64,000 nucleotides of DNA from assembly GCA_035560005.1 (NCBI GenBank), contig DATMAN010000027.1:1-64000 (forward strand). Direction: 5' to 3'. A program made the position numbers and the translations under genes. This DNA is from Burkholderiales bacterium. GTDB lineage: Bacteria; Pseudomonadota; Gammaproteobacteria; Burkholderiales; Eutrophovitaceae. The notes beneath the pieces are model-generated. The model had not been told where the DNA came from. It did no database searches and saw nothing but the letters and a program-made list of their open reading frames with translations. Positions 1-8,964 of the stretch are shown here, piece by piece (the first letter of the stretch is position 1; each line of letters opens with the position of its first letter).

Positions 1-140
1 CCGCCGATAGGTCCCGCCTTCTCACCGCCTGGCGGGCTCTTTCCGGGCCGCTCGGAGGCGGGCACAATTGGTTCGTGGGCGCTTGGTCGCGCCCTAGAGT
101 CACGACAAAACAAATACTTAGCACGCCATGGCGAGGTCAG

Positions 141-716
141 ATGACCACGATTGCCGTCGTCAAGAAGGCCGGGGTTGCGGCGATTGCAGCCGACACCCTC
201 ACCAAGTGGGGTTCGGCCAAGGAAACCGCGACCTACATCGCCAACAGCGAAAAGATCCTGAAGGTCGGGGCGAACTATGTCGCGGTGACCGGTAACGCGA
301 CTTTCAAGATGATTCTGCGTGATTATTTCCAGGAGAACGCAGATCAGATCCGGCTCGACAATGCGGCCGACATCTTCAAGACCTGGAACCGGTTGCACGC
401 CGTCCTGAAGGAGCGTTATTTCCTGCTGCCCGAAGAAGACAAGGAGGACGCCCTGGAGTCGTCGAGGATGGACGTGCTCATCGCCAACCCCAACGGGATC
501 TTCGGCGTGTCCGGGCACCGCACGGTGCAGGAGTTCTCCAAGTTCTACGCCTACGGCAGCGGCAGCGACTACGCCCTGGGCGCCCTGTGGGCCAGCTATG
601 ACCGCCCGAATCTGTCCGCGGTCGAAATCGCCCGCCGCTCGATTCAGGCAGCTGCAGAGTTCGACGACGGCACGGGACTGCCGGTGCAGGCGCGCACCGT
701 GCGCCTCAAGAAATGA
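141..716 (+). CDS. Proteasome-like Ntn-hydrolase peptidase (BPH-type, HslV/Anbu relative)
   Basis: Likely a self-compartmentalising threonine peptidase of the proteasome beta/HslV superfamily, 191 aa. The protein begins MTTIAVVKK; removal of Met exposes a tandem Thr as in HslV (TTIV...). Counting that Thr as residue 1, an Asp falls at position 17 (AIAADTL), as in the catalytic Thr1-Asp17-Lys33 set, and Lys37 in SEKILKVG is the likely Lys equivalent. An upstream in-frame start at 75 would add 22 residues and bury the Thr nucleophile, so 141 is preferred. No HslU-like ATPase lies next to it. The short length and lone context fit the betaproteobacterial proteasome homologue (BPH) better than HslV, which is normally paired with hslU. 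The family call is firm; the BPH subtype is inferred. Substrates are unknown. Confidence 0.75.
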   Translation: MTTIAVVKKAGVAAIAADTLTKWGSAKETATYIANSEKILKVGANYVAVTGNATFKMILRDYFQENADQIRLDNAADIFKTWNRLHAVLKERYFLLPEEDKEDALESSRMDVLIANPNGIFGVSGHRTVQEFSKFYAYGSGSDYALGALWASYDRPNLSAVEIARRSIQAAAEFDDGTGLPVQARTVRLKK

Positions 717-761
717 ATCTCCGCCGGAACTGGCGGAGCGCCGCGCTTCGGCCCCGTCGGA

Positions 762-1469
762 TCAGCGCTTAAGACCGCCGGTCCAGATCTCATAGAGGCG
801 ATCGGCCACGCGATGCAACGCCGCGAGGCGCGCCTCCAGCTCCCGCGTGATCTGGTCAGGTGACTGCACGGCCGGGCTGTGGCTGCTCTGCGCGATCTCC
901 TCGGCACCGCTTCGCAGCCAGCTGTGCACGAGGTCGGCGGTCATTTCCACATGGCACTGCATGGCCAGATGAGGACCTAGGACGAACGCCTGGTTCTCGC
1001 ACCAGCGATTGCCCAGAATCCGGACCGCCCCCGGCGGGATGGAGAAGCGCTCACCGTGCCAGTGAAAGGCCTCGAAGGCGCTGACCTCCCCCAACCAACG
1101 GTGCGCTTCCGGACCGATGGACACCTCTACCTGACCCCACCCGATTTCCTTGACCGGATTTCGCCCCACGGTTGCGCCGAGCGCCTTCGCCATCAACTGC
1201 CCCCCTAGGCAGTGCCCGAGCACCGGCACGTTGTCAACGACCGCCTTGCGGATCAGGCGCAACGCGGGTGCGATCCACGGCAAGTCGTCGTTCACGCTCA
1301 TCGGACCGCCCATGAATACCAGTCCGCCGAAGGACGACGGGTTGTCGGGTACGGCTGCGCCCTCGTCGACCGCGATCAGACGCCAAGGCAAGTTGCGCGC
1401 ATCGAGGTAATTGGCAAAATACCCCGGGCCCTCGGTCCGCGTGTGCCGGAAGATCGCGATCGGTTTCAT
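762..1469 (-). CDS. Class I glutamine amidotransferase-like protein (GMP-synthase GATase domain family)
   Basis: Stand-alone class I glutamine amidotransferase fold, 235 aa. The nucleophile elbow is GHCLGGQ with Cys87, an oxyanion-type GGPMSVN segment lies near residue 54, and the C-terminal His-Glu pair is in QCHVEMT. Proteins of this kind are often annotated as GMP-synthase-like amidotransferases and may be gamma-glutamyl hydrolases or amidases; the substrate cannot be told from sequence. The ATG at 1469 (MKPIAIFR) is preferred over a TTG four codons upstream. Its start lies only 11 bases from the divergent start of the protease gene at 1481, so the two promoters must overlap each other's coding ends. 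Confidence 0.8.
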   Translation of the reverse strand: MKPIAIFRHTRTEGPGYFANYLDARNLPWRLIAVDEGAAVPDNPSSFGGLVFMGGPMSVNDDLPWIAPALRLIRKAVVDNVPVLGHCLGGQLMAKALGATVGRNPVKEIGWGQVEVSIGPEAHRWLGEVSAFEAFHWHGERFSIPPGAVRILGNRWCENQAFVLGPHLAMQCHVEMTADLVHSWLRSGAEEIAQSSHSPAVQSPDQITRELEARLAALHRVADRLYEIWTGGLKR

Positions 1470-1480
1470 GGAGCGCTTCA

Positions 1481-2125
1481 ATGAGTCGGTTGACGTCCTG
1501 TGTCCTGCTTGCCGCCACGCTTAGCTGGGCCGGCGCTGCCCGGCCCGCCGAGGTCGTCGTGCACGCGCTTGCGCAAGGGCGCGCCACGCTCAGCGTGGAC
1601 AAGGGCAAAGCCAGGACCCTGCGGGTGGGCGAAGTCCATCAGGGCGTGAAGCTTATCAGTGCGAACACCCGGTCCGCAGTCATCGAAGTCGAGGGCAAAC
1701 GCCGGCGCGTGACGATGGGCGAAGCGGTCGCCGCGAGTTCTCCCCAGCCCGGCACTCCCCAAGTCATCCTGACTGCCGACGGGCAGGGTCATTTCTTTAC
1801 CACCGGCACGATCAATGGCGTGTCGGTGCGCTTCCTCGTGGACACCGGGGCGACGATGGTATCCATGGATGTCGAGGCCGCACGCAGGGCGGGAATCGAC
1901 TACCTGCGCGGCGAGCGCGCCCTGTCGATAACCGCGAACGGCGTCACGCCGGTCTATCGGGTAAAGCTCGACAGCGTGCGCGTCGGTGACATCACGCTCA
2001 CTAACGTCGACGGCACGGTCCACGAAAACGCTGCGCTGCCGGTCGTCCTGCTCGGCATGAGCTTTCTTGGGCGTCTGGAAATGCGACGCGAGGCAGACCG
2101 GATGACCTTGACCAAGAAGTACTGA
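1481..2125 (+). CDS. Secreted retropepsin-like aspartic protease (TIGR02281-type clan AA)
   Basis: Predicted periplasmic aspartic protease of the bacterial single-domain clan AA family, 214 aa. Residues 1-23 form a signal peptide (hydrophobic core CVLLAATLSWAGA, then ARPA). The catalytic motif is DTGATMVSMD at residues 121-130, preceded by the FLV beta strand typical of retropepsins; a second conserved hydrophobic-Gly patch is VVLLGMSFLGRL near the C terminus. Such proteins act as homodimers because each carries only one Asp motif. A basic 50-90 region precedes the protease domain. It is followed by a strong hairpin at 2143-2170. Physiological substrate unknown. Confidence 0.8.
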   Translation: MSRLTSCVLLAATLSWAGAARPAEVVVHALAQGRATLSVDKGKARTLRVGEVHQGVKLISANTRSAVIEVEGKRRRVTMGEAVAASSPQPGTPQVILTADGQGHFFTTGTINGVSVRFLVDTGATMVSMDVEAARRAGIDYLRGERALSITANGVTPVYRVKLDSVRVGDITLTNVDGTVHENAALPVVLLGMSFLGRLEMRREADRMTLTKKY

Positions 2126-2142
2126 CTGCGCTGGCCGCGATG

Positions 2143-2170
2143 CAAGAGGGCCGCCGCGGCGGCCCTCTTG
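2143..2170. terminator. Bidirectional hairpin between convergent genes
   Basis: A perfect 13-bp inverted repeat (CAAGAGGGCCGCC and its complement) with a 2-nt centre lies between the convergent protease gene (ends 2125) and folE2 (ends 2187). The T-rich tail is short (GGTTTG on the plus strand), so efficiency is uncertain, but position and stem strength fit a shared intrinsic terminator. Confidence 0.65.
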
Positions 2171-2186
2171 GGTTTGCAGGCGCGAC

Positions 2187-2996
2187 TCAGCCGGCGCTAG
2201 CGCGCCGCTTGTCACGCTCGATCAACGCGTAGGCCGAGTGGTTGTGGATCGACTCGAAGTTCTCGCTCTCCACCACATAGGCGTCGATGCGCGGATCCTT
2301 GTTCAGGCGGGTGGCCACGTCGCGCACGATATCTTCGACGAACTTCGGATTGTCGTAAGCGCGCTCGGTGACGAACTTCTCGTCGGGCCGCTTCAACAGG
2401 CCGTAGAGTTCGCACGAGCCTTCCACTTCGGCCACGCGGACCAGTTCCTCGATCCAGACGTGCGCGTTGGTGCGGGCGGTGATCGTGACGTGGGAGCGCT
2501 GGTTGTGCGCACCGTAGTCCGATATGCCTTTGGAGCACGGGCACAGGCTGGTGACCGGCACGACCACTTTCATGGAAAAGCCGTACTGCCCGCGGTCGAT
2601 CTCTCCGGCGAAGGTCACCTCGTAGTCCATGAGGCTCTTCACGCCGGACACCGGCGCACTCTTCTCGATGAAGTACGGAAAGACCATCTCGATGTGCCCC
2701 GATTCCGCCTCGAGGCGGTTGACCATTTCGCGCAACATGGACTCGAACGACTCCACCGAGATCTCCCGTTCGTGCGCGTTGAGGATCTCGACGAATCGGG
2801 ACATATGGGTACCCTTGAATTTGTGCGGCAGCCCGACGTACATGTTGAAGTTGGCGATGGTGTGCTGTACGCCACCGGTCTTTTCCGCAACCTTCACGGG
2901 GTGGCGAATGGCCTTGATGCCAACCTTGTCGATGGCCAACCGCCGGTTGTCGGCGCTACGCTGGACGTCGGGAATCACCGCTTCGGGATAGTTCAT
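2187..2996 (-). CDS. folE2: GTP cyclohydrolase FolE2 (type IB)
   Basis: GTP cyclohydrolase IB converts GTP to 7,8-dihydroneopterin triphosphate, the first step of folate and of queuosine precursor synthesis. The 269-aa protein matches the FolE2 family in length. It has [10 protein letters not shown] near residue 42, [10 protein letters not shown] near 61, and the active-site segment [21 protein letters not shown] around 149-168, with Cys152, Cys154 and His164. FolE2 is the metal-promiscuous isozyme that many bacteria induce under zinc limitation; no Zur box was identified here. It is the last gene of the leftward run xseB-ispA-dxs-folE2, 57 bp downstream of dxs. Its pathway also links to the queA and tgt genes later in the window. 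Confidence 0.95.
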   Translation of the reverse strand: MNYPEAVIPDVQRSADNRRLAIDKVGIKAIRHPVKVAEKTGGVQHTIANFNMYVGLPHKFKGTHMSRFVEILNAHEREISVESFESMLREMVNRLEAESGHIEMVFPYFIEKSAPVSGVKSLMDYEVTFAGEIDRGQYGFSMKVVVPVTSLCPCSKGISDYGAHNQRSHVTITARTNAHVWIEELVRVAEVEGSCELYGLLKRPDEKFVTERAYDNPKFVEDIVRDVATRLNKDPRIDAYVVESENFESIHNHSAYALIERDKRRASAG

Positions 2997-3053
2997 CGCG
3001 AACTCCGCACAAACTGACGGCAGGATTATAGACGCCCGCTATAGTTGAGTAAA

Positions 3054-4898
3054 CTAGTCAACTACGCGGTTTCGAATCGAAGCCAGAATGCCCTCGGCGT
3101 CCAGTCCGCACTCGTGGAGCAGGCTCGCCGGGTCGCCATGGTCGACAAAACGGTCCGGCAGGCCCAGCTGCAAGACCTTGTGGGCAAGACCTTGTCTTTC
3201 CAGGACCTCCAGGACTGCGCTGCCCGCACCTCCCTGGATGACATTCTCCTCGACCGTCACCAGCCAATCGTGCGTCGAAGCCATCTGCCGGACGAGTGCC
3301 TCGTCAAGGGGCTTGACGAACCGCATGTCGACCACGGTTGCATCGAGCACCTCGGCCGCCTGCAGGGCGGCGCTGGTTGGGGCGCCGAAAGCCAGGATCG
3401 CAATGCGGCGCCCCTGACGGCGCACCGCAGCCTTGCCTACCTCCAACGTGTCGAGGTCGCGCGGGACCTCCACGCCGGGTCCGCTGCCGCGCGGATAACG
3501 AACCGCCGCCGGGCGGTTCAGCGCAAACGCGGTCGAGAGCATCCGCCGGCACTCGGCCTCATCGCTCGGTGCCATCACGGTCATATTCGGCAGGCAGCGC
3601 AGGTAAGACAGGTCGAAGCTGCCGTGGTGCGTCGGGCCATCGGCACCGACCAACCCCCCGCGGTCGACGGCGAACACCACCGGCAGATGCTGGATGCAGA
3701 TGTCGTGTATCAACTGGTCATACGCCCGCTGCAGAAAGGTTGAGTAGATAGCCACCACGGGCTTCAGGCCTTCGCACGCCAGCCCCGCGGCAAAGGTCAA
3801 GGCGTGCTGTTCGGCAATTCCCACGTCGAAATAGCGTTCCGCGTATTCCTGGGAGAAGCGCACCAGTCCGGACCCTTCGCGCATGGCGGGGGTAATGGCC
3901 ACCAGGCGCTCATCGTGTGCCGCCATGTCGCACAGCCAGTCTCCAAAGACCTGCGTGTAGGTCGGTTTGCCCCCGGCTTTCGGAACGATGCCTACCTTGG
4001 GGTCGAACTTGGTTACTCCGTGGTAGAGGATTGGATCCTCTTCCGCCGGCTTGTACCCCTTGCCCTTGCGGGTAACCACGTGCAGGAACTGCGGCCCATC
4101 CAGCTTGCGCAGGTTGGAGAGCGTGGCGACCAGCACGTCGATATCGTGACCGTCGATCGGCCCGACGTAGTTGAAGCCGAACTCCTCGAACAGCGTGCCC
4201 GGCATGACCATGCCCTTCAGATGCTCTTCGGCGCGACGCGCCAGTTCCAGCACGGGCGGCATCTTGCCGAGGACTTTCTCGCCGGCCTTGCGCGCCGCCG
4301 CGTAGAAGCGTCCCGACATCAGGCGAGCCAGGTAGTTGTTCAGCGCGCCGACGTTCTCGGAGATCGACATGTCGTTGTCGTTGAGTACCACCAGAAGATT
4401 GGCGTTCATCGCTCCGGCGTTGTTGAGCGCCTCGAATGCCATGCCCGCGGTCATGGCGCCGTCGCCGATGACGGCGACCACCCGCCGGTTCTCTCCCTTG
4501 CGTTTCGCGGCCACCGCCATGCCCAGCGCCGCGCTGATCGAGGTGCTGGAATGGGCGGTACCGAAGGTGTCGTATTCGCTCTCCTCGCGCCGTGGAAATC
4601 CGGCGATGCCGCGATACTGGCGCAGGGTCAACATCGCCTCGCGCCGGCCCGTCAGGATCTTGTGCGCGTAGGTCTGGTGGCCGACATCCCAGACGATGCG
4701 GTCACGGGGCGTATCGAACACGTAGTGCAGCGCGACGGTCAGTTCCACGGTCCCGAGATTGGAGGAAAAATGCCCGCCGGTCTTCGAGACCACTTCGATG
4801 ATGTAGTCGCGCAGTTCGGCAATGAGCTGAGGAAGCCGTTTTCGATCGAGCGCGCGAAGGTCCGCCGGAGTATCGATGGACTTGAGCAAGCCTGTCAT
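3054..4898 (-). CDS. dxs: 1-deoxy-D-xylulose-5-phosphate synthase
   Basis: Thiamine-diphosphate enzyme that condenses pyruvate and glyceraldehyde 3-phosphate, the entry and control point of the MEP isoprenoid pathway. The 614-aa product has [20 protein letters not shown] at 41-60, [10 protein letters not shown] at 113-122, the ThDP motif beginning [18 protein letters not shown] at 145, and the transketolase pyrimidine-binding segment [15 protein letters not shown] in the second half. The ATG at 4898 ([15 protein letters not shown]) matches known Dxs N termini; a GTG at 4961 would add 21 residues with no family counterpart. It follows ispA by 83 bp, so DXP supply and prenyl transfer are probably co-transcribed. 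Confidence 0.96.
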   Translation of the reverse strand: MTGLLKSIDTPADLRALDRKRLPQLIAELRDYIIEVVSKTGGHFSSNLGTVELTVALHYVFDTPRDRIVWDVGHQTYAHKILTGRREAMLTLRQYRGIAGFPRREESEYDTFGTAHSSTSISAALGMAVAAKRKGENRRVVAVIGDGAMTAGMAFEALNNAGAMNANLLVVLNDNDMSISENVGALNNYLARLMSGRFYAAARKAGEKVLGKMPPVLELARRAEEHLKGMVMPGTLFEEFGFNYVGPIDGHDIDVLVATLSNLRKLDGPQFLHVVTRKGKGYKPAEEDPILYHGVTKFDPKVGIVPKAGGKPTYTQVFGDWLCDMAAHDERLVAITPAMREGSGLVRFSQEYAERYFDVGIAEQHALTFAAGLACEGLKPVVAIYSTFLQRAYDQLIHDICIQHLPVVFAVDRGGLVGADGPTHHGSFDLSYLRCLPNMTVMAPSDEAECRRMLSTAFALNRPAAVRYPRGSGPGVEVPRDLDTLEVGKAAVRRQGRRIAILAFGAPTSAALQAAEVLDATVVDMRFVKPLDEALVRQMASTHDWLVTVEENVIQGGAGSAVLEVLERQGLAHKVLQLGLPDRFVDHGDPASLLHECGLDAEGILASIRNRVVD

Positions 4899-4981
4899 GT
4901 GCGCATTATCCTGCGCGAGCGACTCGAGTGGAGCTTGCTCTCGCCACGCCTCGCTGCTCACGGTCTCGATTCCTTTCCTGG

Positions 4982-5884
4982 TCAGAACTTGCGCGACACG
5001 ATGAATTCGGCGAGTTCGCGCAGCCTGCCCCCGTTGCCGGGCAATCCGTCGAGCGCCGCCAAAGCATCGTCGCGCAGCTCGCCAGCCAGTGCCCGCGAAC
5101 GCTCCAGTCCCAACGCCGCCACGTAGGTCGGTTTTTGGTTCTTGGCATCCTTTCCCGCGGTTTTCCCCAACGTGGCAGTGCTCCCATCCGCGTCGAGCAC
5201 GTCGTCGATTACCTGAAACGCGAGTCCGATGAACTTGCCGAAATGATCCAGCTGCCTCAACTGTACCGACGTCAGAGCGGCGCCGCAGCGCGCGCCGAGC
5301 AGGATCGCCGCCCGGATCAGCGCTCCCGTCTTGTGCACGTGCATGAACTCTAGTTCCGGGACGGTGAGGTTCTCGCCGACGCTCTGCAAGTCGATCGCCT
5401 GCCCGCCCGCCATGCCTCGCGAGCCGGCCGCCCGGGCGAGCATCGCCACCATTTCGACCTGGATAGTCGTATCGTCGACCAGATCAGGCTCGGCGAGCAG
5501 CTGAAAAGCCAGGCTGTGCAGACTGTCGCCGACCAACAGGGCGGTCGCCTCGTCGAACTCCAAGTGCACGGTCCGCTTGCCGCGGCGCAGCTCGTCGTTG
5601 TCCATGCAGGGTAGATCGTCGTGCACGAGCGAGTAAACGTGAATCAGCTCCACGGCGGCGGCCACGCGATCCACCCGTTGCAGCTTTGCCTGCGCCAGCT
5701 CGCCCGCGCCATAGGCGAGCAGCGGTCGCACGCGTTTGCCTCCCCCGAGCGCGGCGTAGCGCATCGCGCTGTGCAGCCGCGTCGGAGCAACGTCGACCGA
5801 TGGCAGGACACGGGAGAGCACCTGCTCGACCCTGGACCGGCGGTCGAGCATCCATTGCTCGAAGCTAGCCGGCGTCGTCTCCAC
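4982..5884 (-). CDS. ispA: Farnesyl diphosphate synthase (geranyltranstransferase)
   Basis: Short-chain trans-prenyl transferase that joins IPP to DMAPP and then GPP, giving FPP for ubiquinone, hopanoid and undecaprenyl lipids. The first Asp-rich motif DDLPCMD is at residues 89-95 and the second is in [13 protein letters not shown] near 220; GGGKRVRP at 47-54 binds IPP. The start is inferred as GTG at 5884 ([13 protein letters not shown]), giving 300 aa, like E. coli IspA (299 aa). This start overlaps the end of xseB by 20 bp, suggesting translational coupling; an ATG at 5851 is the alternative. Middle gene of the classic proteobacterial xseB-ispA-dxs set. Confidence 0.95.
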   Translation of the reverse strand: METTPASFEQWMLDRRSRVEQVLSRVLPSVDVAPTRLHSAMRYAALGGGKRVRPLLAYGAGELAQAKLQRVDRVAAAVELIHVYSLVHDDLPCMDNDELRRGKRTVHLEFDEATALLVGDSLHSLAFQLLAEPDLVDDTTIQVEMVAMLARAAGSRGMAGGQAIDLQSVGENLTVPELEFMHVHKTGALIRAAILLGARCGAALTSVQLRQLDHFGKFIGLAFQVIDDVLDADGSTATLGKTAGKDAKNQKPTYVAALGLERSRALAGELRDDALAALDGLPGNGGRLRELAEFIVSRKF

Positions 5885-6116
5885 TCTTGAGATCTTGCAG
5901 AGCGCCGGCCTCGAGCACTCTGACTTGCTGCTGGGCCTCCTGCAGTTGGGCTTGGCAGAACTGGAGCAATTCGGCGCCGCGTTTGTACGCGGCGAGAGAT
6001 TGCTCGAGCGGCAACTGGCCCGTTTCCATGCTGGCCACGATGGCTTCGAGTTCGGCAAGGGCGGATTCGAAACTCGCGGGCTTGTCGTCGGATTTCGACT
6101 TCGTGGCGTCGCTCAC
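5865..6116 (-). CDS. xseB: Exodeoxyribonuclease VII small subunit
   Basis: Small subunit of exonuclease VII, which with XseA degrades single-stranded DNA. The core FESALAELEAIVASMETGQLPLEQSLAAYKRG is characteristic: a two-helix coiled coil, with the SL..YKRG segment contacting XseA. The GTG start at 6116 (VSDATKSKSDDKP) gives 83 aa, close to E. coli XseB (80 aa). A longer reading to 6209 would add 31 Cys/Pro-rich residues foreign to the family. The C terminus overlaps the ispA start. xseA is not in the window, which is usual because the two subunits are often unlinked. Confidence 0.92.
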   Translation of the reverse strand: MSDATKSKSDDKPASFESALAELEAIVASMETGQLPLEQSLAAYKRGAELLQFCQAQLQEAQQQVRVLEAGALQDLKSGDDAG

Positions 6117-6256
6117 GGAAACCGGGCGGGGCGGAAAAGCGCAAAAATAGCCCAAGGCCGCCTCGCAAGCAACGCCGCACCAGACCGGCGCGGCAGGTTT
6201 GCGCAACACCTGCGCGGGCCGCTACCATACGCCGACCTCGCCACCGCCACCGCACC

Positions 6257-7096
6257 ATGCACTTCTCCACGCTCGTATCGGTCGACGCGCTCGCCGCAAA
6301 CATCGATAACCCGGCCTGGATCGTGTTCGACTGTCGTCACGAACTGGGCAATCCGGAGTTCGGTATCCAGGCCTACACGCAAGCACATCTGCCTCATGCG
6401 CGTTTCGCGCACGTGGACCGCGATCTGTCGGGCCCGGTGACCGGTACCAACGGCCGTCATCCCCTCCCTGAGCCCGACATCTTCGCGCGCTGGCTCGGTC
6501 GTGCGGGGGTCGACTCTTCCAAACAGGTAGTCGGATACGACAGTGCCGGCGGCAGCTATGCAGCCCGGCTGTGGTGGATGCTGCGCTGGCTCGGGCACGA
6601 CCGGGTTGCGGTGCTCGACGGCGGGTGGAACGCATGGCTGAAGGCCGGGCTGCCGGTCACGCGCGAGGTCCCGCAGCCCGTTCCCGCCCGCTTCGTGCCC
6701 AGCCCGCGCCCGAGTTGGGTCGATGCCCGGTTCGTGCTGGAACACCTGGGAGCGCCAGACATGGTGCTGATCGACGCACGCAGCAACGATCGCTACCACG
6801 GCAAGAATGAAACCATCGATCCCGTCGCGGGCCACATTCCCGGTGCGCGTAACCGGTTCTTCAAGGACAACCTCGATTCAGAGGGCTTGTTCAAGCCGGC
6901 GGCGCGGCTGCGCGAGGAACTGCTCGCCGTCATCGGAACGGCACGACCCGGGCAGGTGGTCCATCAATGCGGGTCCGGGGTGTCCGCCTGTCACAATCTC
7001 CTGGCGATGGAAGTGGCCGGCCTGCATGGTTCCAGACTTTATCCGGGTTCCTGGAGCGAGTGGATTGCCGACCCATCGCGGCCGGTCGTCACCTGA
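6257..7096 (+). CDS. sseA: 3-mercaptopyruvate/thiosulfate sulfurtransferase (two-domain rhodanese)
   Basis: Two tandem rhodanese domains, 279 aa. The inactive N-terminal domain (about 1-135) contains YDSAGGSYAARLWWMLRWLGH and the linker signature VAVLDGGWNAWLKAGLPV. The catalytic C-terminal domain has Cys238 in the loop CGSGVSAC. A CGSG(V/T) loop with small residues is typical of 3-mercaptopyruvate sulfurtransferases, whereas thiosulfate enzymes usually carry CRKG-type loops, so the former is favoured. Cytoplasmic: no signal peptide. It diverges from xseB with 140 bp between starts. Proximity to the sulfide dehydrogenase at 7.7-9.3 kb hints at shared sulfur metabolism but is not proof. Confidence 0.88.
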   Translation: MHFSTLVSVDALAANIDNPAWIVFDCRHELGNPEFGIQAYTQAHLPHARFAHVDRDLSGPVTGTNGRHPLPEPDIFARWLGRAGVDSSKQVVGYDSAGGSYAARLWWMLRWLGHDRVAVLDGGWNAWLKAGLPVTREVPQPVPARFVPSPRPSWVDARFVLEHLGAPDMVLIDARSNDRYHGKNETIDPVAGHIPGARNRFFKDNLDSEGLFKPAARLREELLAVIGTARPGQVVHQCGSGVSACHNLLAMEVAGLHGSRLYPGSWSEWIADPSRPVVT

Positions 7097-7199
7097 CCGT
7101 CCGCTTGGGGGCGGCTTTCTCCTCCGGCCAGTGCGAAGAGCCAGGGCCGCACGCACGCCCGGCTCCAGTGCTCTTGCGATCTGCGACTGGGAGAGGCCA

Positions 7200-7634
7200 A
7201 TGAGAGCGTTCTCGACTAGATTCACACGGCTGGTAGTCGCGTTGACAGTCGGCGCGCTGGCTAGTGGTTGCGAGTCCACACCAGGCTTCGGCACGCGGGG
7301 AAAGGTTGTGGTCCGCAGCGAAAAGACGACCGTGGCCGTCGTGTTCAGCGAAGGCGACCGCCGCCTGATCACCGAGCATTACGCTGGGCGCAAGAAGAGT
7401 CTCCCGCCGGGGCTCGCGAAGGGAAAACGCCTTCCCCCGGGACTCGAAAAGCAGGTGGTCAAGAACGGAACCCTCCCGCCGGGCCTGCAGCGCCGGATGC
7501 TGCCAAGAGACCTGGAGGCAAAGCTATCGAAACTGCCGGAGGGTTACGTGAGGGTGATTATCGGCACCGATATCGTGCTCGAAGACACTCGGACGCGAAT
7601 CGCCGTTGACGTCATCAAGGATATTGCCTATTGA
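7200..7634 (+). CDS. CigR-like lipoprotein with LPPGL repeats
   Basis: 144-aa predicted lipoprotein. Residues 1-24 form a signal peptide ending in a lipobox LASGC with Cys24. The middle carries three spaced LPPGL units (residues 68-72, 78-82 and 92-96), then two decayed ones (LPRDL and LPEGY). The C-terminal part, EGYVRVIIGTDIVLEDTRTRIAVDVIKDIAY, resembles the RcnB/CigR-type fold seen in Salmonella CigR and many proteobacterial envelope proteins of unknown role, where LPPG(I/L) repeats precede a small beta domain. The ATG at 7200 sits behind a GGGAGAGG Shine-Dalgarno-like stretch. Function unknown. Confidence 0.7.
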   Translation: MRAFSTRFTRLVVALTVGALASGCESTPGFGTRGKVVVRSEKTTVAVVFSEGDRRLITEHYAGRKKSLPPGLAKGKRLPPGLEKQVVKNGTLPPGLQRRMLPRDLEAKLSKLPEGYVRVIIGTDIVLEDTRTRIAVDVIKDIAY

Positions 7635-7669
7635 CGGGCGTGCCGTCGCTGCCCGCGGTCAAGCGCTGC

Positions 7670-8947
7670 TCAGGCAAGCATGTCGTTCCAGATGTTCCTG
7701 CCCCACGCCTCGGCGTAACGCCCCTCCAGCTCGCTCGGCCCGGTGGATACACCGCTGGCGCCCTTGATGACCTCCATCGTCTTCTTTTCCGCGTTGTAGG
7801 CATGGACCGAGGCGACATGGATGACCTCCTTGTCGCTCACGAAGCTGTAGCAGGTATTGGTCACCAAGGGCTCCGGGTTGGGTTGCTCGCCGTGCAGTAG
7901 CGCGATCACGGCGGCGGCACAGACCTTGGCGTGCTGGTTGGCCATGTGCCCCGACTTGGGCATCTGCGGCGCGGCCAGAATCGCGTCCCCCAGAACATGT
8001 ACGTTCCTGGCCGCCTTGGATTCGTAAGTCAGGAAGTCGACTTCGCACCACTTGCCATTGGCGGTGATCAGTCCGGCATCGAGTGCGATTTTCGCCGCGC
8101 GCTGCGGTGGAACGACATTGAGCACATCGGCCTTCACGTCCTCGAAATCGAGCTTGGCCGTCAGAGTCGCCACGTCCACATCCACCAGATTGCTGTTGGG
8201 GCGGTATTCCACCATACCGCCATAACGTTCCGACCACACTTTCACGAACAACGCTTTCTTCGACTGCACGTCCTCGTTGGCGTCGAGGATCAGCACCTTG
8301 GACCGTGGTTTGTGGGTTTTCAAATAGAAGGCGACCTGGCAGGCGCGCTCGTACGGCCCGGGCGGACAGCGGTATGGGGCTCGCGGGATCGTGATTGCGT
8401 ACACGCCGCCGTCGCGCATCGCCTCCAGCTGGCGGCGCAGGGCCACGGTTTGGGGCCCGGCCTTCCAGGCATGCAGTACGCGTTCCTGGGCGGCCCGGTC
8501 GCGCAGCCCGGGAATTTCCTCGTGGAGCAGGTCTACCCCCGGTGAGACGATCAATCGATCGTATTGCAGGACCGCACCGCTCGCGAGGCGCACTGCCTGC
8601 GCCGCGGTATCGACAGCGACGGCTTCATCTCGGACCAGCCTTACGCCGTGGCGCGCCGCGAGCGTGCCGTAGTCGCGTGTGAGGTCCTTCAACTCGATCA
8701 CTCCCGCAAGGACGCGATTCGACAAGGGGCAGGAGATGAACTCGCCGTTGCGCTCGACCAGGGTGACCTCGATATCCGGCGACCACATTCGGACGTACTT
8801 CGCGGCCGTTGCCCCGCCATAACCTCCGCCGATGACCACGACCCGTCCAGCGCTTTTGCCCGACGCCGCGGATGCGCATCCGACCGCCCCCCCCGCCGCC
8901 GCGGCAGCGCCCAGCCACTTGATGAACTGTCTTCTGGACAATGACAT
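7670..8947 (-). CDS. fccB: Sulfide dehydrogenase (flavocytochrome c) flavoprotein subunit
   Basis: FAD-dependent sulfide:cytochrome c oxidoreductase subunit, 425 aa. Residues 1-30 are a twin-arginine signal (SRRQFIKWLG, then an Ala-rich core), so it is exported folded with its flavin. The FAD motif VVVIGGGYGGATAAKYV is at 36-52. Both redox cysteines of the FCSD family are recognisable: Cys194 in PYRCPPGPYERA and Cys301 in GKWCEVDF. NVVPPQRAAKIA (277-288) and a C-terminal FCSD segment with NTCYSF are also family features. It is co-directional with and 17 bp downstream of its cytochrome partner. It probably oxidises sulfide in the periplasm and passes electrons to cytochrome c. Confidence 0.88.
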   Translation of the reverse strand: MSLSRRQFIKWLGAAAAAGGAVGCASAASGKSAGRVVVIGGGYGGATAAKYVRMWSPDIEVTLVERNGEFISCPLSNRVLAGVIELKDLTRDYGTLAARHGVRLVRDEAVAVDTAAQAVRLASGAVLQYDRLIVSPGVDLLHEEIPGLRDRAAQERVLHAWKAGPQTVALRRQLEAMRDGGVYAITIPRAPYRCPPGPYERACQVAFYLKTHKPRSKVLILDANEDVQSKKALFVKVWSERYGGMVEYRPNSNLVDVDVATLTAKLDFEDVKADVLNVVPPQRAAKIALDAGLITANGKWCEVDFLTYESKAARNVHVLGDAILAAPQMPKSGHMANQHAKVCAAAVIALLHGEQPNPEPLVTNTCYSFVSDKEVIHVASVHAYNAEKKTMEVIKGASGVSTGPSELEGRYAEAWGRNIWNDMLA

Positions 8948-8964
8948 GTCGGCCCCCGTTCGAC

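Noticed and set aside
3804..5126. A 440-codon rightward frame antisense to dxs and the ispA 3' end
   Set aside because: Shadow of dxs.
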